From NCBI RefSeq assembly GCF_027942865.1, contig NC_134525.1:22753657-22817656 (forward strand): 64,000 nt of DNA, given 5' to 3'. A program made the translations under genes and the position numbers. Positions 35,482 through 49,636 of the stretch are shown piece after piece. Every line of letters starts with the position of its first letter. Within the stretch, counting starts at the first letter, position 1. The notes under the pieces are model-generated. The model had not been told where the DNA came from. It worked only from the letters and a program-made list of their open reading frames with translations, and did no database searches. Source of the DNA: Odontesthes bonariensis. Taxonomy: Eukaryota; Chordata; Actinopteri; Atheriniformes; Atherinopsidae.

Positions 35482-38400
35482 GGTCCGCTCCACAACAACC
35501 TCCTTTTATAGACATGGGAATGCACTGTTCAAGGACTGAAGTCTCCCGCTGGGGGATTAGGTGTTTACAGGTGGGACACTACTGATGCGCAAGGCTTTTA
35601 AACCAGAGACCAGCATTTACCTTTAGGTGAAAAAATGGCTGGGGCCATACACAGAGTTGCTTTTCCTAACGAGGGCAATCGAAGCGTGGCGAAACGTCAT
35701 AAGTCACCTTGAACATTTTCAAAATTAGCTTTCACAGAAAATTAAGAAAAAATGATGTTGAGGAGATAAAAAAAGTTACATTTTGCTAGTTTATGTTTGG
35801 ACTGTGGTCAGTTTCCTCTTCTACTACTCACCTATTGTATTTAGGCTGTCCAGTTTCTGCAGAAACGCACTGGAAGCGTCAGGGTCACACTGTTACTGTA
35901 ACTCCACCACGCACCAAATCCGCTTCTCTTCCTGCTACCTGAGTTTTTGTACTTGAATATGCTGTCGTTAAGAAATAGGTTAGTGAAAACCAAGACTATT
36001 TCAAACACTTGAAAAGTAGGCCTATGAATGATGTGGTATCATCAATCAGGTATATGAACAAAATATAACACTATATGCTGTAGTGTAGTTAATTTTCTCT
36101 CCAAATATTCAACAGAAATGATAGAAAACCATTGAACAGATACTATAACAGAGTGCTACACATGCTGCTGATGCTTCTGTCTGCCCCCAGCTGTGAACTG
36201 TCAAGATACGAATTCATAGATTCAGTTTTCGCTTCCAGTGCGTTCCAGCTTTCAGTCCTAATTCTGCTTTCTGCTTCCAGATATCCACCATACTGTGCTC
36301 ATGTTCATACAACACAGCTTCACCATGTGCCCCCCTCCTCCTTCTTGCTTCTGTATCACAGTTTGAGAGTTAATGTGTGTCAATGGGAGAACACTACATG
36401 GCAACCAAGGCTTCACCCTTCATTTGCTATCACTGATTATAATGACGTTAATGGAGACTGCAGAGTAGAAGGGAAAGGTGTTTGTCTCAAAGCAGCAGTG
36501 CTGTACTCACTCTCGTCTTCATTCCTTGCACTTTATCTTTCCTTATTGTGTGTATAGATGAACAGTTTTACCAGCTTCCACTTCGAGGACCTGAAGTGTT
36601 AGAACACAGCCGAAGATGTTTAGTAGTGTCTGAAATTAACTTTCTTGCTGACAAGTCAAGAGTAAGTACAATGTACCCACACAGGTCTGTCTGGACCTCA
36701 TGCAAGAACATTTTCATACAGTAGAGTGGTATTCAGGGAGCTGAAACAGTTACTCCATTTTCACACACAAACACCGGAGATTTCATCAAACATCAGGAGA
36801 CAGTGCAGACAACCTGGTCTGGTCTTTTTCTGCAGATACTGAAAACACAAGCACACAACAGGTAGGCTTTCTACTGTAGATGCGCTCTGCCGGCTGGAAA
36901 TGTGAGGAACAGCTTGTGAAATTATGCCGTGGAAATCAGTGTTTCCTTCTCAGCACGTTCAGAATAGCCAGTGATGCTCCTTATTGTGTTGATATGAGTA
37001 CTGCATGTATTTGTATGAATCCATAATGGCGAGGAGCAAGCGGAAAGCAGCATACAGGTCAACAAAAAAGATAAACTGTCACCAGCACACACGCACGCTC
37101 ATAAAGCAACAATAAATGCTCCTGAATATTCTCTGATTTTATCAGAGGTCCGGGTGGAAAATCAGACAAAATCTCTGAGTCCAGGACACCTGCTCGGGAA
37201 CATCTAGAGCTTTTCAGGACACCTGTGCATGTGTGAAAGCAGCTTTAGGAAGGGTTATATTCCAGCTGAACATTGATTGTAATGATATCGGATTGGTTCT
37301 ACATGGGATTAGAAGCAAAAACTACACCAGCAATGAGAAAAGAAAGGTCTTTCTGCACCAGACTTTACAATTTTCTGTCTCGGATAATGATTTCATCAAA
37401 GCAAGGAACCATTACAGTAAAGCCCACAAATTATCTAAAAATGCTCTGTATGTCCTAGTAATATCACTATTTATATGGCTATCAATATAATGGGTTCATT
37501 TACAACTATGAACATTTTGGTTTTGTTATTTACAGGCAGATGAACCACCGAAAAGGATTATATTCATTGGTCAAAAATTGAGATGGCAGCTACTGAGATC
37601 TGCTAACCTATTTATTGTTAGCTCCTTTTATTTCCTCTTCGTCATGAACTCATTTTGCTGCTACTTCATTAATGTATTTAAAATAAACGAAACAAAAAAC
37701 AAAAATGTTTGCCAGGTCATCAAAATGGGTATTTTTTTTGTTGTATTATTTACACTGGTGCAAGATCTGTAGGTAAACCAAGCTTTCGCTAAGGCTAGCT
37801 GAGCTAGCTTAGCAGCTAACTTTCACTTTATTCAGCCCACAGACATTAGCTGTGTAGTTAGCTGTTTCTTTAGCAGAGAAGGCAGTGTGCATTGATTGAT
37901 TACAATTTAATGGGAAAAAAGTGGACTAAATGTTACATCACCAAACCTCTTGGGTCTGAAAAGTTAGTTAGCATTAGCAGGCAATTAGCAGTTTGGATTT
38001 CTTCAAGTTGAGTTAACTGCTTAAGTTTAAACTGCTCCCTCATTTAATTTTGTGGGATAACAAACCAAGATATCTTTATTATGCGTAATTGTTTATTTTA
38101 TAATAACAAGGGAACATCCATCCATTATCCTACTTATCGATTCATGGATCAATAGCTAAACTTGGCTTCAGCTAAAGCTAGCCACAGCTAGTCGCTCTCT
38201 TCCATTTTGATTAAAAAACCCTTTTTTTTTTTTTTTTTTTTACATCATCAGACTTTATTTCTGCTCAAAAGACTACTAAAACTAATTATCTTTAATAGCA
38301 CCTCTAGATTTCTTCTTAAAGGATGTTCTTGCTTGAGATCCTACCTCTAAACTGATTTTCACATTTATTTTCCAACAAAGTTATTTGTTTGAAATTAATT

Positions 38401-41400
38401 TACAACCAGTGAAGCTCAGTGTAACCAAAGCTTTTAGCTGTTAATGGCTTGAAAAACTGTTTCAAGCCAGTGCTTTAACGTTTTATTTATTTATTTATTT
38501 AGCTTGTCAGTATGTCCAAAAGTTTACGCAGTCAGATGTGTTAATTTCAGACACTGACAAGTCAGCTGAAACACAGCTATTCAGCAGATGCAAACACTGT
38601 TGTCATACAGTATAGCTTGCACGTCTCCGCAGTCAAACGTCTTGATCCTGCAGCCTAACAAGCCGTGCTTGATGGCGAGCTCCATGTTTATTATATTCTC
38701 TTTTTTTTTTTTTTTTTTTTTAGGCCAACTGTGAAAAGGGCTACAGCACACACTGATGCAGTTCTGTTTGCTGCGTATTTATTTTCTAAGGTATTGCTTT
38801 TCACCAAGCTATGCAGTAACAGTAGTAGGATATTTGTTATGATAATTTAATAGGGAATGGTGGTGTTTTCAAATCACATCTCGTCCTCTTTGGTTTTTTT
38901 TTTGTCCTTTGCTGTACGTCCTTTCAGCCCCAGCAGCACTGCATGTGGCTCATGAATGGAAGCTTTGAGAAGTTTTGTCCTCCAGTTTGCTATGTTGACG
39001 GATAATGGATTTCAGCTCAGTTGAAGTATAATTACAGGCACACTTTAAAACAGGTTTAAATTAGAGTTAATTCATTATAGTCAGCAGTATCTGATTCTCA
39101 TTTACAAGCTGTTGAATTTAAGAGGTTCAGACCTAGCTTTCCTCCAGACATAAAAACAAAAATTGTATTATCCTTTTTACCCCCCCATGTCATTCCACCC
39201 ACTGAGTCTCTACTGTTTACACTATTAAGCTGCAGCTTTACAGCGTTCATGCAAATCGACTTTGGTTTGGGGAATTCTTCCAACACTTGATGGCACTGAT
39301 AGAAATCTCTCATGTACATTTCTCCGTTGTCAAATAGTTTAGACTTGAATAAATTAGTGCTCTTAAGGGGGAGAAAAATTTTAGTCAAGAAATGTCCTCA
39401 GCAACTATTTTCCTGTGAGTCAAGAAGTTGATCAAATTTCAAGGATTTGTGGACAAACTAAAAACATGTTTTCAAAACTCTGAGAAGCGGGAGTCAATTC
39501 CTTTTTGGAAATAATTAATATTCTTGGTACTACTTGAGTTATTGGTCAATCATGGCCGTGTTGCCACATGTCATTTCCAGATTTCCCTGTAAACAGAAGC
39601 TAAATATCAGTAAGTAAAACTTTTTGTGTAACGCTTTTAATACCCCCACCCAAATTTCAACACTTACTCAAATCTTTGTTTTTAAGGATCCAAAACACCA
39701 GTCTTGTCATTTTTCCTTGCACAGTTGGGGGCAGGTCTGGAGACGAGCCTCCTGTGTGTTACTGATATGAACATCACATGCGCCACGCTGAAGTCCACTC
39801 GCTGCTCCTCCTCTTCTCATGTTGCTGTTTGAAGAAGAAACGTGTAACCGATAAAGTACTCCTGTCCCGAGCTGAGACACATTCAGTCATGGTGCAGCAT
39901 CCTTTAGTCCACCAGTCTTCAGTCTGTCAGTAGGAAAACAGAATAGAGGATTAAAAGAAAAAAAACATACCTTGCTACAATGACTGCATCGGACAAAGAA
40001 AGTAAAAATCAGATTAACATATCTTATAATCTGAGTAGAAACTCTTTGGAAACGATTTGTAACTTCTTTCCAGAAATAAATGTTCATATTGGTCAACTTT
40101 CAGCTGCCTGCCTGTGTGCTTTTGTATTTCTCTTCTACTGTCCTGTGTCGACTTTTCATGGACACAATTATTTAAAAATTAAACTTGATGAATTCCCCAC
40201 TTGTCAATGAATCATTAGAAACTAGTACTGCTATGTGGCATTGATTTGCATAATAACGTTTATAGATGTCTGGTGTATAGATGTGTTTTACTAACATGAT
40301 ATCAAGGCTGTCACAATAGATGGAGACTAATCAATATTTTGGTGATAATTTACTAAATTACATGCTGGTATGGTGCCAAAGTAGTGGCAGCCTGATGTAG
40401 CAACTCTGAACATATCGCCTTTCTTTGTATCTTATGAATATTCTTAATATCTAATTAGCTTTTTTTGTGTGTGAAAACATGTTTTTTTAAATTTTTGTAC
40501 ACTTGTTTGGATCCTGTGCTGTTTTCACTGATTTAAAAAATAAAAATAATAATAATAATTTTTACACATCCGTTATGTGTAACCATGACAACAGGACAGT
40601 TGTTTCTGTGTGGAAAAAGCCCAAGTGGTGCATAGAAGACCCCAAACCCAGAAGTTTAAAGAGAAGACGTTTAGGACGCAATACAGAAACAAATTGGAGA
40701 AAAGGAGGGGGAAGTTTAAATCGTTTTTTCCCTTGATCGTCACAAGAAATGTTAGATGCCCCAAGACACAGCGGGAATTTTGGGAGGACAATATTTGTTC
40801 AACTGAGAGCATCTCTCAACATATTATGTTTTTTTTTTTGTTTTTTTTAATCATCTTGAAATTTCAAGCTTTTTTTTCTATGAAAACACATAGGCTATCA
40901 TTGAACCATTGTTCTATGCTGATTGGCATGCTGTGCTGATGGAATTATTTTTTACATTTGTTATTATGCATAAAAATGACAACCAGTAAGTTGTTTGCAC
41001 GTGGGAGCAGCTGACTGAGCTGTCCAAAGTCCAAGAAATGCCTGGAATAAGACCCAAAAATCAGACTGGCTTAAGAAGATGTGATGTGGTTGTAGAGCAG
41101 GAACAAAAATAAGCGAAAGGAAAAAGAAGTTTAGACCATTTCATCTGCTGATCATCATGGATGCAGCGGGAATAACCTGTCATATTTGGAGGAGGAGGAT
41201 CACAAAGCTTGTTAACAGCAGTTGGTGTAATCCTGGACATGTCACTGAGAAAAAGTGTCTGTACCCAAAATATTTACCTATAAATTTCTGTCCATGTTGT
41301 TTACTGAGAGAGTTAACCTGTTAATGCTACAAAAACAACATACCGATCAATTAATAGAGATGTTTGAAGATTTCAACCACACCTCTCTCTGCTACACCTT

Positions 41401-41902
41401 TCCAAAGGTTTGTCAGCTGATTTTTGTTTTGTTTTGTTTGTTTAAACTATCTATAGCATCTCTAAGACAACATGTTATTCTGCAGAAATTATATTTATCC
41501 CCAAAGATTAACAAAGTGTAATTAAATTAAATTAAAGATGATTGCTGGTAAATGTAAAAACCACAAGTTCATGTAGTCAGAGAGATGAATTGTCCCAAAA
41601 AAAAGCCCCATAACTTTTGGTATCCGCTAGTTTGTGCTAACTTAATTTGCTTTGAAGTGTGTATTTCTTCCCAGAGACGCCCTGTGTTGAGTTAATTAAA
41701 TCTATTATCCCACATGTTATGATTACAGAGCAATGATTTTAAGAGCAATTATCTTTGAAACTCTCGGTTCGACAAGAGTTTACGATATTTGTTGAATTTG
41801 CATTTATACACGTACGTATCTTTTACGTCATGTTTAGAATACATTGCGCATGCGCCTTATGCTGTCACTCCTCCAGCTTGCCGTAGAAAAGCGACAGTCT
41901 GA
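35482..41902. other. 6.4-kb gap between KLHL15 and APOO
   Basis: No exon series, recognisable transposase or reverse transcriptase was found. The first part is probably the long KLHL15 3' UTR; possible poly(A) signals (AATAAA) occur near 37111 and 37682. T-runs lie at 38222-38241 and 38701-38721. Open frames such as 36132-36557 have no family character. The gene that lies here in human (CXorf58) is not visible. Confidence 0.5.
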
Positions 41903-44900
41903 ATGAATATGTCATATGTGAAGCTGGTAACTATTTTGAACGATATTGGCTTTTTTCGTCATCTTAAACGATTTACACTTCATAGCTTCTTTAGTGGAAA
42001 GAAATGTTTATCATAAAATCCCCATCGTAGAGTTCTTCAACTGTTGTTAATTTAGTCAACAATTCCTATAGCATGTTGCTAGCTGCTACTAGCATAGACC
42101 GCCGTTAACGAGGAGCGGTTGACCTTAACAGCTTTGACGCGTCACTGTCGTGGTGGGATGCGTCTGAATTAGTTTTCTGATAACGTAAAAGACATAGCAG
42201 AGTCATTAATCGCTTTAATTCGTCACTAACCGGTGTGTGTCTGTGTGTTTGCCGCCAGGTGTCGCTGTGTGCCGCGGCTCCGGGGCTGACGGCCCTGATG
42301 AGCAGCTCTGTGCTGGCTGCCAGCGAGGGGAAGAAGCAGAGCATCCAGCCCGTTCTGAGCATCGATGAGGTGGGTTAATAATGAACTGGCGCGTTGAAGA
42401 TGAGATATGGGTCATCCGCCCCTGCTGAGTTATCTAAAATGTTTGTTTTGTTTTTGATCCTCGTGAGCTGGTCGACAAACAGGTGTATTTCTGCCAGTGT
42501 TTGGATTTTCTGTTTGTTTGGATCATGTACTATAAATGTGTCACTACTGCTAAGTTAATATATAACTATCAAGAGATGTAAGCAATTACCACTCTACATA
42601 CATTTATATGACTAAAAAAAAAATGAGAAAGGGACTAAATGATAAAAAGTCGGACTCACTCGAACAACAAAATAACCACAAAGGAACACAAAATTGAACA
42701 AAAGGAGTCGCAGAATAACCACAGAGGCACAAAATGATCACAGATTGGAACAAATCATTTACAAAGAGGCAAAAAATAACCATAAAGTGCCACAAACTAT
42801 CCACAAAGAAGGACAAAGTAAACCAGAAAGGGACACGAAACTGAACCAAAGGAGGCATGAAATAGCTTCACTGAGGCACAAAACTAGAAAAAGCGGCACA
42901 AAGTAACCACAAAGTGGCAAGAAGCTAAATGAAAAGAGTGTCGGACCAACCACAGAAGCACAAAATGACCACAATAAGATATTTAAGGAATGTAAAAATT
43001 TGCTCTATGTACAAGAGAAAAAATTGTCCACAAAGAGACATCAAACTAATGTTTGCAGAAGAAGTGAACTGAACAGAAATGGACTAAATATACTATGGCT
43101 GGGCAAAAAGACGTGTAAAGTGACAACTATTTCCTTTACGACTACAAAAACAAGAACATATCCTTATATGGGCTCCCTTTTTCTTTCTGGGTATGTGCAT
43201 CATGTTTTCGTCTAGAACTGTGGGAGACTTTTTTTCTCGCATTATTTTGTCTAAGTAATTATATTCTGAATACAGCAGGACTGAGTATGAACCGGTCACA
43301 TCAGGTCCGCTCTCAGAACGTGATAAAGAATTCATGTTTCAGGCTCTCAGTGATCAGCTCTGACCTATGAGCTGATCTTAAATCTGAGTCAAAATAAAAC
43401 CCCAGAAGCATCCATCTTGGATTTTACAGTTTGATAGATGCATAAATGTGCTGTTTGCTTCAGCTGCCGTCTCTGTACACGACCCCTGACTCAACGCCGC
43501 GGTACGTGGAGCCGGAGGCAGGGCAGCTGGAGCAGAGTGTGGCGTCACTGAGGAAATGGGCTGAGCCGTACACAAACCAGTGTCAGGTGTGTAACCTCAA
43601 CTCAGGCTGAAGCAGTTTGTGGGTTTTGTTCCGACTACATGCATCTCAGGAATATGGGTTTCTATCCGTCTGCGATGCTGCTAACTACTACTTCACTTCT
43701 GAGGCCAATCTGAACCACATCAAAGTCATGTAAAGCAAATATTTCCAACATGTTTAAGATTTGAGTTGATCATTTATCAGAGATCTGAAAAATTATACAA
43801 GAATGTTCCGGAGATTTCATCTCTGATGAGAGAGAGTCCAAATATCCTGTAAATGATGGAGATAAAACCATAAAGTTTGAGTTTAAGGTTAAAATGTAGG
43901 TGATGGTTGTGGCTTTTCTCTGTAAAGAGAACCCGATCTGGCAGGATTTGACACTTCTCTGCTTTTCATCACAGGAAAAAATGAGCTATTTCTGATTCTA
44001 AATTATGTGAAAGAAAATCCTGTTTATTTTCATTTTTACAGATTTGCACAGAAGGTCAAATGCCGACGGTCCTTGAGAGAATGTTTGGCTCGGCTGTAAT
44101 TTTCAAAAACATATTTTTACTTTATGTGGTGTTATTTTTTGTGTTCTGTTTTTACAGCAAAGTGTCCAGGTAGGAGTGGAGAAAGTAGAGGTGAGTCATG
44201 ATCTGTGGAATTACGTCCGGATGTGGTTTTCAACAATAGTTGTCCAGGCTTTCTGAAGGTTTTTCAAAGTTTTTCTTTGGACATTGGGTGCTTTTTCACT
44301 CATTTTCAGTCCAGTTTTAGACCTTTCGTTCTTTATTAAGCCACTTAACTCTGACCTAAGAATCATTCAAGCAGAAAAAAGGCTCCTAACTCAAGGGACG
44401 AACCAGTGTTGTGTCGACACATAACAGACAACTTGGCAAAGAAGCAGTTTTAAATTGTATCTTTAGGCACTTTGTTACCAGCAGCCTGTCACAAAGACAC
44501 ATCATTGAGAGATGCATCTGGACCTTCAGCTGATCCATCTGCTGCTGGCCCAAGCCTCATCAGAAATGGGCTCCATGGAAGGGTGACTGTCAAGAAGCCG
44601 TTCTTAAGGAAGGGAAACAGGGAGAAAAGGCTGAGCTGTGCCAAATGACACAAGAAGTGGACGGAAAATCAGTGGCAACAGGTCTGATGGAGGGATGAAT
44701 CCTCCCCAGAGCCCGGACCTCAACATTACTGAAGCAGTTTGGGATCATGTTGGCAGAGAACGGAACAAAAGGCAGTCGGCATCCAAAGAAGAGCTTTGGG
44801 ATCTCCTTCAAGAAGCCTGGAGAACTATTCCTGAAGACTCCTTAAAGAAAGGACAGAAAGCTTGTCTTTGAGGTCACAGTCATGAAGGCATTTAAAAATG

Positions 44901-47900
44901 AATAGAAAATGAAAATCAGTTATTTGATGTCAGATGCTAAAAAAAACGGTGCAGCCCCTTTAATGTTCAGACTCTGTCTCCTTCTCCTGATGTTTGATCC
45001 ACAGCGAGTGTACAGGACGGTGGAGCCCGCCATCAACACATCAGTAACAGCCGTCACCGGTGAGAAAACGCACTCTGTCCAGATGTGTCACACATCTGCA
45101 TCTGAGACACAAAACACAGAGAAAATTGAAGATTAAGTAAATTTTTTCTGTACATGTGTGAAACTGCAGAATCTGGCGAAATATTCGCTTTTGTCCTGAA
45201 GGTAAATATTTAGCTTTCTGTGGATTATTATTATTGCTATTTGAATTTTAGTTTTAGATCATTATGTTCTGTATACACACTGTGTAGTGTTTCCTCACTA
45301 CTGGATCTTTTTATATATAACTGGCACAATAATACTTTAAATATCTTGTATTTCCTAAGTGTTGTTTTCTTTCTTCAGTATGACTTAAAACAACCTGATA
45401 TGGTTTTTATTTCAAGCCTCTGTAATCAAGTGTTGTACTCAAGATTTGTTGCTAACAGCCTCGCAGGTGATGTTTCTTCATTAATTAATTAATTCTGTTT
45501 ACAATAATCCAAAGTGACGCCAAAAAAAGCAACAAACTCTCCCATTTGAGCGTCTTCTACCGTCATGTGTTTGGTACTTTTACCTGATCAATGAGTTGTA
45601 GTTCATAATGAATGAATTGTCCCTGCTTAACATGCCGGCTTGTTCATGCTTTCTTTCACTTGGACATTACAGACACGTACCGGTTCCTCAGCGACCCTCC
45701 TCCTGACCTCTACCCCAGCGTGGCGGTGGTGGGTTTCTCCGGTTTCCTGGGACTTTTTCTGGCCAAAGGTGATGTGCATGCTCTCAAACACTACTTAAGC
45801 CACATGCCACTGATTACAAGTGAGATTAGAATAACTATAAAAGATGTTTCCTGCTGAGTAACTCGTAGTCATTCCAGATTAGGACGATGCTTGCAAAGAT
45901 GCGTTAAAACGGTTTAGAAACGCTGTTTCATTCTGATATTTTTCAGCCTGCTCTGCTATAAAATGTGTTCAATGCGAGGGATTTCGAACTTTCTTGAATG
46001 TCGTTGGCCAGTAAACTCTGGAAGTCACACAGCTGCTGTCTCTCTGTGAGATTAGATAGTCAGCCAGTCAATAACATGTGTGATAAAGAGCAGAGCTCAC
46101 ATCCTTTCCGAGCTCCTCTTGACTTTGAACTCTGAAACCTGTTTTTGTGGCTTTCAGGCTCCAGGATAAAGCGGCTGGTGTTTCCAGTCGGACTCATGGC
46201 CCTGACCGCCTCCATGTTTTACCCCCGGCAGGCTGCGACCTTGTTCAAGGTGTGTCCTCATATCGTACTTCACAGCAGACGAAACATGTCCTGACTGTGT
46301 GGGTTACAAAACAAGTCGAATCGAGTCAGATTCGGCTCCGATTTCGACGCTAAAGGGAAAAGAGGTTGTCTTCAGTTGTGGAAAAACTGCTCCACACCTC
46401 ATCAGCACACCCGCTCAGTATTTTCTGGATGTTTTTTAAAGGTAGATTGTTTATAAAAACTTGGAAAACCAGAGTGGGTTCAGACTGTGTCCATAATCCC
46501 CCACTGATTCACTTGGGTTGAGGGACATGTTTTTCTTCTCCTCTGTGCTAGTGTAATTTCAAGTAGTTTTAGACTGGATTCAGATTTTGGGGGAAGGTTT
46601 TAAACTTGGATTTGACAAGATTTGGACAGGTTTTGAACAAGTATCTTACATGGCTTTGGTTTTGAACTGGTTTTGATCCATTTTAAGTTCTGTGCCATTA
46701 TAGTTTTAACTGGTTTTGGACTGGTTAAGGAGCGGGTTTTTTTCCCATGTCTTCAGAAAGTTTCTAATGTGGATTTAGTCTGGATGTGGGCTGGTTTTCT
46801 GAGAGGTTTGGGGCTGGTTTTTGACAAATCTTTGACGTGGTTATCAACTTGGTTTGGCACCAGTTTCAGACTGGTTTTGTTGTTTGTTTTTCTTCTCCTC
46901 TGTGCTGGTGTAACTTCAACTAGTTTTAGACTGGTTTCAGATTGTTTTGGGGAAGGTTTCAAGCTGGACTGGTTTTGAACAAATATTTTACATGGTTTTG
47001 GTTTTGCACTGGTTTCTAGCGTTTTTTTTTTTTTTTTTTTTTTTTTTTAGTCTTTATCAATATAGTTTTCACTGGTTTTGGACTGGTTAAGGAGCAGTTT
47101 TTGTCCCGTTTTTGGGATGAATTTGATTTGGGCTACATTTTTCAACTATTTTAGATTGGTTTTGTTTTTTTCTTTCCTCCTCTCTTGTTGTGTAGATCCC
47201 CCTTTTAGACTGGTTTCGGACTGTTAGGAAAGTCTTTGAACTTGGATTTGACAAGATTTGAACTGGTTTTGGGCAAGTTTCTAAATTTGTTTGGGAACGT
47301 TGTTTTGATCTGCTTTTGTTCTCGGTGTTTAACTTGTTTGGGACTTGGTTTTGGGATATTTTTTGCCTATTTTTTACTCCTTTTCAGACATACCACGGTG
47401 GTTTAAGTTTTTCTCTAATACTGTGTTGTTACTTTGTAACATAGCACCATCTTACTTTCTTAAATCATTCATCGGGTACCCATTTGAATGCAGGAACATC
47501 ACCTCTCCTCCTAGCAGCCTGTTTGACTGATTGAGGAAATGTTTTCCAATGTTTTTAGTAGGAGTCCCCTTGTTTTGTGTAGTTGAGTAACACTTCTTTG
47601 TCTTTTAAAAGACTAAAACATTGGGAAACATCCTGATGGCTTATCGAACACAAACAGGTGAAGCGTATTCGGTTAAATTCTGTTCAGTTGTATTTATATT
47701 GCTCCAATTCTAATCCAATAAACTTAAATCCAATGTCACCATCCAGACTTTAGATTTTTGTCCCTGATTGTTACTTGACTTGACCAGAGCAGCTGAGCCT
47801 CAATTAACACCAAGAGCTGTTTGGTAGACGTGAAGAATTAGAGGTGTTCATAATCATCATCCTCATCTCCTAAATGGGAAAATGACCGTAGCTGCTCTGT

Positions 47901-49157
47901 GAGCTGGAATTTTCCGATGCTTTAAAGGTCCGTCAGTGGAAACTCTGACTTGATGGAGATACAAATCTGTTGTAATGTGTTTTAAATATTTTCCCTCTGC
48001 TCTGACATGCACTCGGGAAACAGCTGCCAGCCCCTCCACTGTTTGTTTTATTTTATTTTAGGCCCAAATTAGCGCTTTTTAAGGAAAAGAAAATTTGACA
48101 GTCAGAGTTTTTAGCTGGGAATCACTGAGGAAACTCTAACCCTGACCCTATAAACTGTATTTATCCAGCTAGGACCGACCTCGCAGGCATTAAAACTTTC
48201 CAGTTATCGGTGTTTGTGCGTTTGATCTGTGACTGGTTTCCTTTTAGGAAAGGGTTGTGCTTCCGTGCAGGAAGCCCAGGTTGTGAATTGTGTTTCTAAT
48301 TCCCTCCCATGGCTGGGTTATTTTATTCTCTCTGTTTCCTTTGCGCACACATGGAGACAGACACACCCCGACACAATCACACCTCAGCTTCTAACATCTG
48401 AGGATGTGAAAACCGAGCGGGGCGACGAGATGAAGAGTCTGGTTATTGTTAGAAATGAGAAAAGCTACTTTCTGAAATACTTCTATTAATGCTGCGTTAC
48501 ATGTTGATAGAGGATCGTCTTTAACAGCTGGAAGTAACCACCTCTGCCTTTTCTCAGAGTTATTACATCTTTTATGAGTATGCTGCTTTCTTGAAGGCTT
48601 TAAAATAGAAACTAAAAATGAAAAAAAATCCCCAAATCTTACAAGAAATTCACAGACAGTATTATTGCTATCATTATTTTATGATTTTTTTTTTTTTTTT
48701 TCATGACAAATGAACCCTAATCATCAGCAGCTGCATCTTCTGTGTGCCTTCCTGATGTTTTTTCTCGTGTTTCCACCAGGAGGGTCGAGACTCGGTGTAC
48801 GTCTGGACTGAGCAGGGTCGTGTTGCCATAGAGACGCTGTGGAAAGATCCACCATTCGGCAAGAAAAAGGTGAGTCTGGTTCTGCCAGTGTTTCTCCAGC
48901 TGTTTCTCTTTAGCACCACTTACTTCTCCCGCCTTTAGTTGCTGCCATCAGGTTAAACAGTAAAACGTCTCACTTCAGACACTTTTGTACCATCATGAAT
49001 AAAATGTTGGTTTATGATATTTGGAAAGCATTGCCTTCTGTTTTTATGTCCCTTTTTTTCAATTGAAGTGGTATTCGATTAATTGTTTTTCTGACCGTTT
49101 CAGTCTAGGAAGGCTGAGAAGAAAGAGCAAACAGAGAGCAACGAAACAAGCAGCTGA
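41903..49157 (+). CDS. apoo: MICOS subunit MIC26, apolipoprotein O
   Basis: Nine exons join in frame to 225 aa: 41903-41926, 42259-42369, 43464-43586, 44158-44190, 45005-45059, 45673-45768, 46158-46249, 48780-48869, 49104-49157. Human APOO is 198 aa. The protein belongs to the APOO/MIC26-MIC27 family of the mitochondrial inner membrane, part of the MICOS complex at cristae junctions. Visible features are a short hydrophobic N-terminal part with alanines, a [19 protein letters not shown] helix (about residues 60-80) as in the family, and two hydrophobic segments, [18 protein letters not shown] (about 131-148) and [17 protein letters not shown] (about 154-170). A Lys-rich tail ends in SNETSS. 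Synteny with SAT1 and KLHL15 favours APOO over APOOL. Exon 1 codes for only eight residues and its ATG (41903 or 41909) is the least certain part. Confidence 0.92.
42600..42995. repeat. Degenerate tandem repeat in APOO intron 2
   Basis: Recurring, diverged words of about 20-26 bases such as CACAAAATGACCACA, AATAACCACAAAG and AAAGTGGCA follow each other without a fixed period. It is a decayed minisatellite and any open frames in it are by-products. Confidence 0.6.
44270..44890 (+). mobile_element. Internally deleted Tc1-like transposon
   Basis: The left part (about 44330-44400) matches in inverted form the end of the relic at 27.2-27.3 kb. The right part encodes the C-terminus of a Tc1-type transposase: [20 protein letters not shown], then [20 protein letters not shown], with the SPDLN catalytic-region motif of the DDE_3 fold. 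The N-terminal and middle portions are largely deleted. It lies in the APOO intron between exons 4 and 5. Confidence 0.75.
46530..47360 (+). repeat. Imperfect ~350-bp tandem repeat of TGGTTTT-rich sequence
   Basis: Three diverged copies begin at about 46537, 46891 and 47175. Each opens with a CCTCT-type phrase followed by TTTTAGACTGG and runs through AAGGTTT, TTACATGG and CACTGGTTTTGGACTGGTTA. Within each copy the heptamer TGGTTTT recurs at short intervals. A pure T-run of 27 interrupts copy two (47022-47048). It lies in APOO intron 7. Confidence 0.65.
47361..48779. other. Rest of APOO intron 7
   Basis: No further element is recognised apart from a T-run at about 48686-48701. The acceptor follows at 48779. 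Confidence 0.45.
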
Positions 49158-49605
49158 AGCAGACGAACACCAGTAACCTGTGACCGGTGACCTTTACGAC
49201 TCCTCGACATCAGTTCTTTACACAAACCTCCGGAGCTGCAGATATTCAAGGTTGTTTTACATCAACAAACTGCATTATATAGTTATATTGCAGGACTTTG
49301 GAAACCTTCTGCCTCTACCTGAGTCATTCCTAAACACACAGTCTCTTCTCAGAAGCGGGTTTGCTCAACTTTCTTTGGGTCACTGCTTGGATCTGCTGCT
49401 TCTTAGTGATCCACCTCCTCTGTTTACTGCTTGTAGTTAATGACCTCAGCTCTTCAAGTCTCTGTTTTGTCAATCTAAACAGGTTAAAAATGTCTCTAAA
49501 CACCCTCATTTTGTGCTTCCTGCTTCAGAGAGATGTGAAACTTCTTAAATTTCCAGTCAGTCTGATCAAACCGTCTTTATTTTTTATTTGTACTTTTTAC
49601 TTTTG

Positions 49606-49636
<31 letters not shown>
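49606..49636. repeat. (TTTC)n microsatellite
   Basis: About eight CTTT/TTTC units in the APOO 3' untranslated region. Confidence 0.9.

Noticed and set aside
36132-36557. 141-aa frame in the KLHL15-APOO gap
   Set aside because: No splice context, no domain-like pattern, low-complexity ending.
46673-46978. 101-aa hydrophobic frame in an APOO intron
   Set aside because: Produced by the TGGTTTT-rich repeat.
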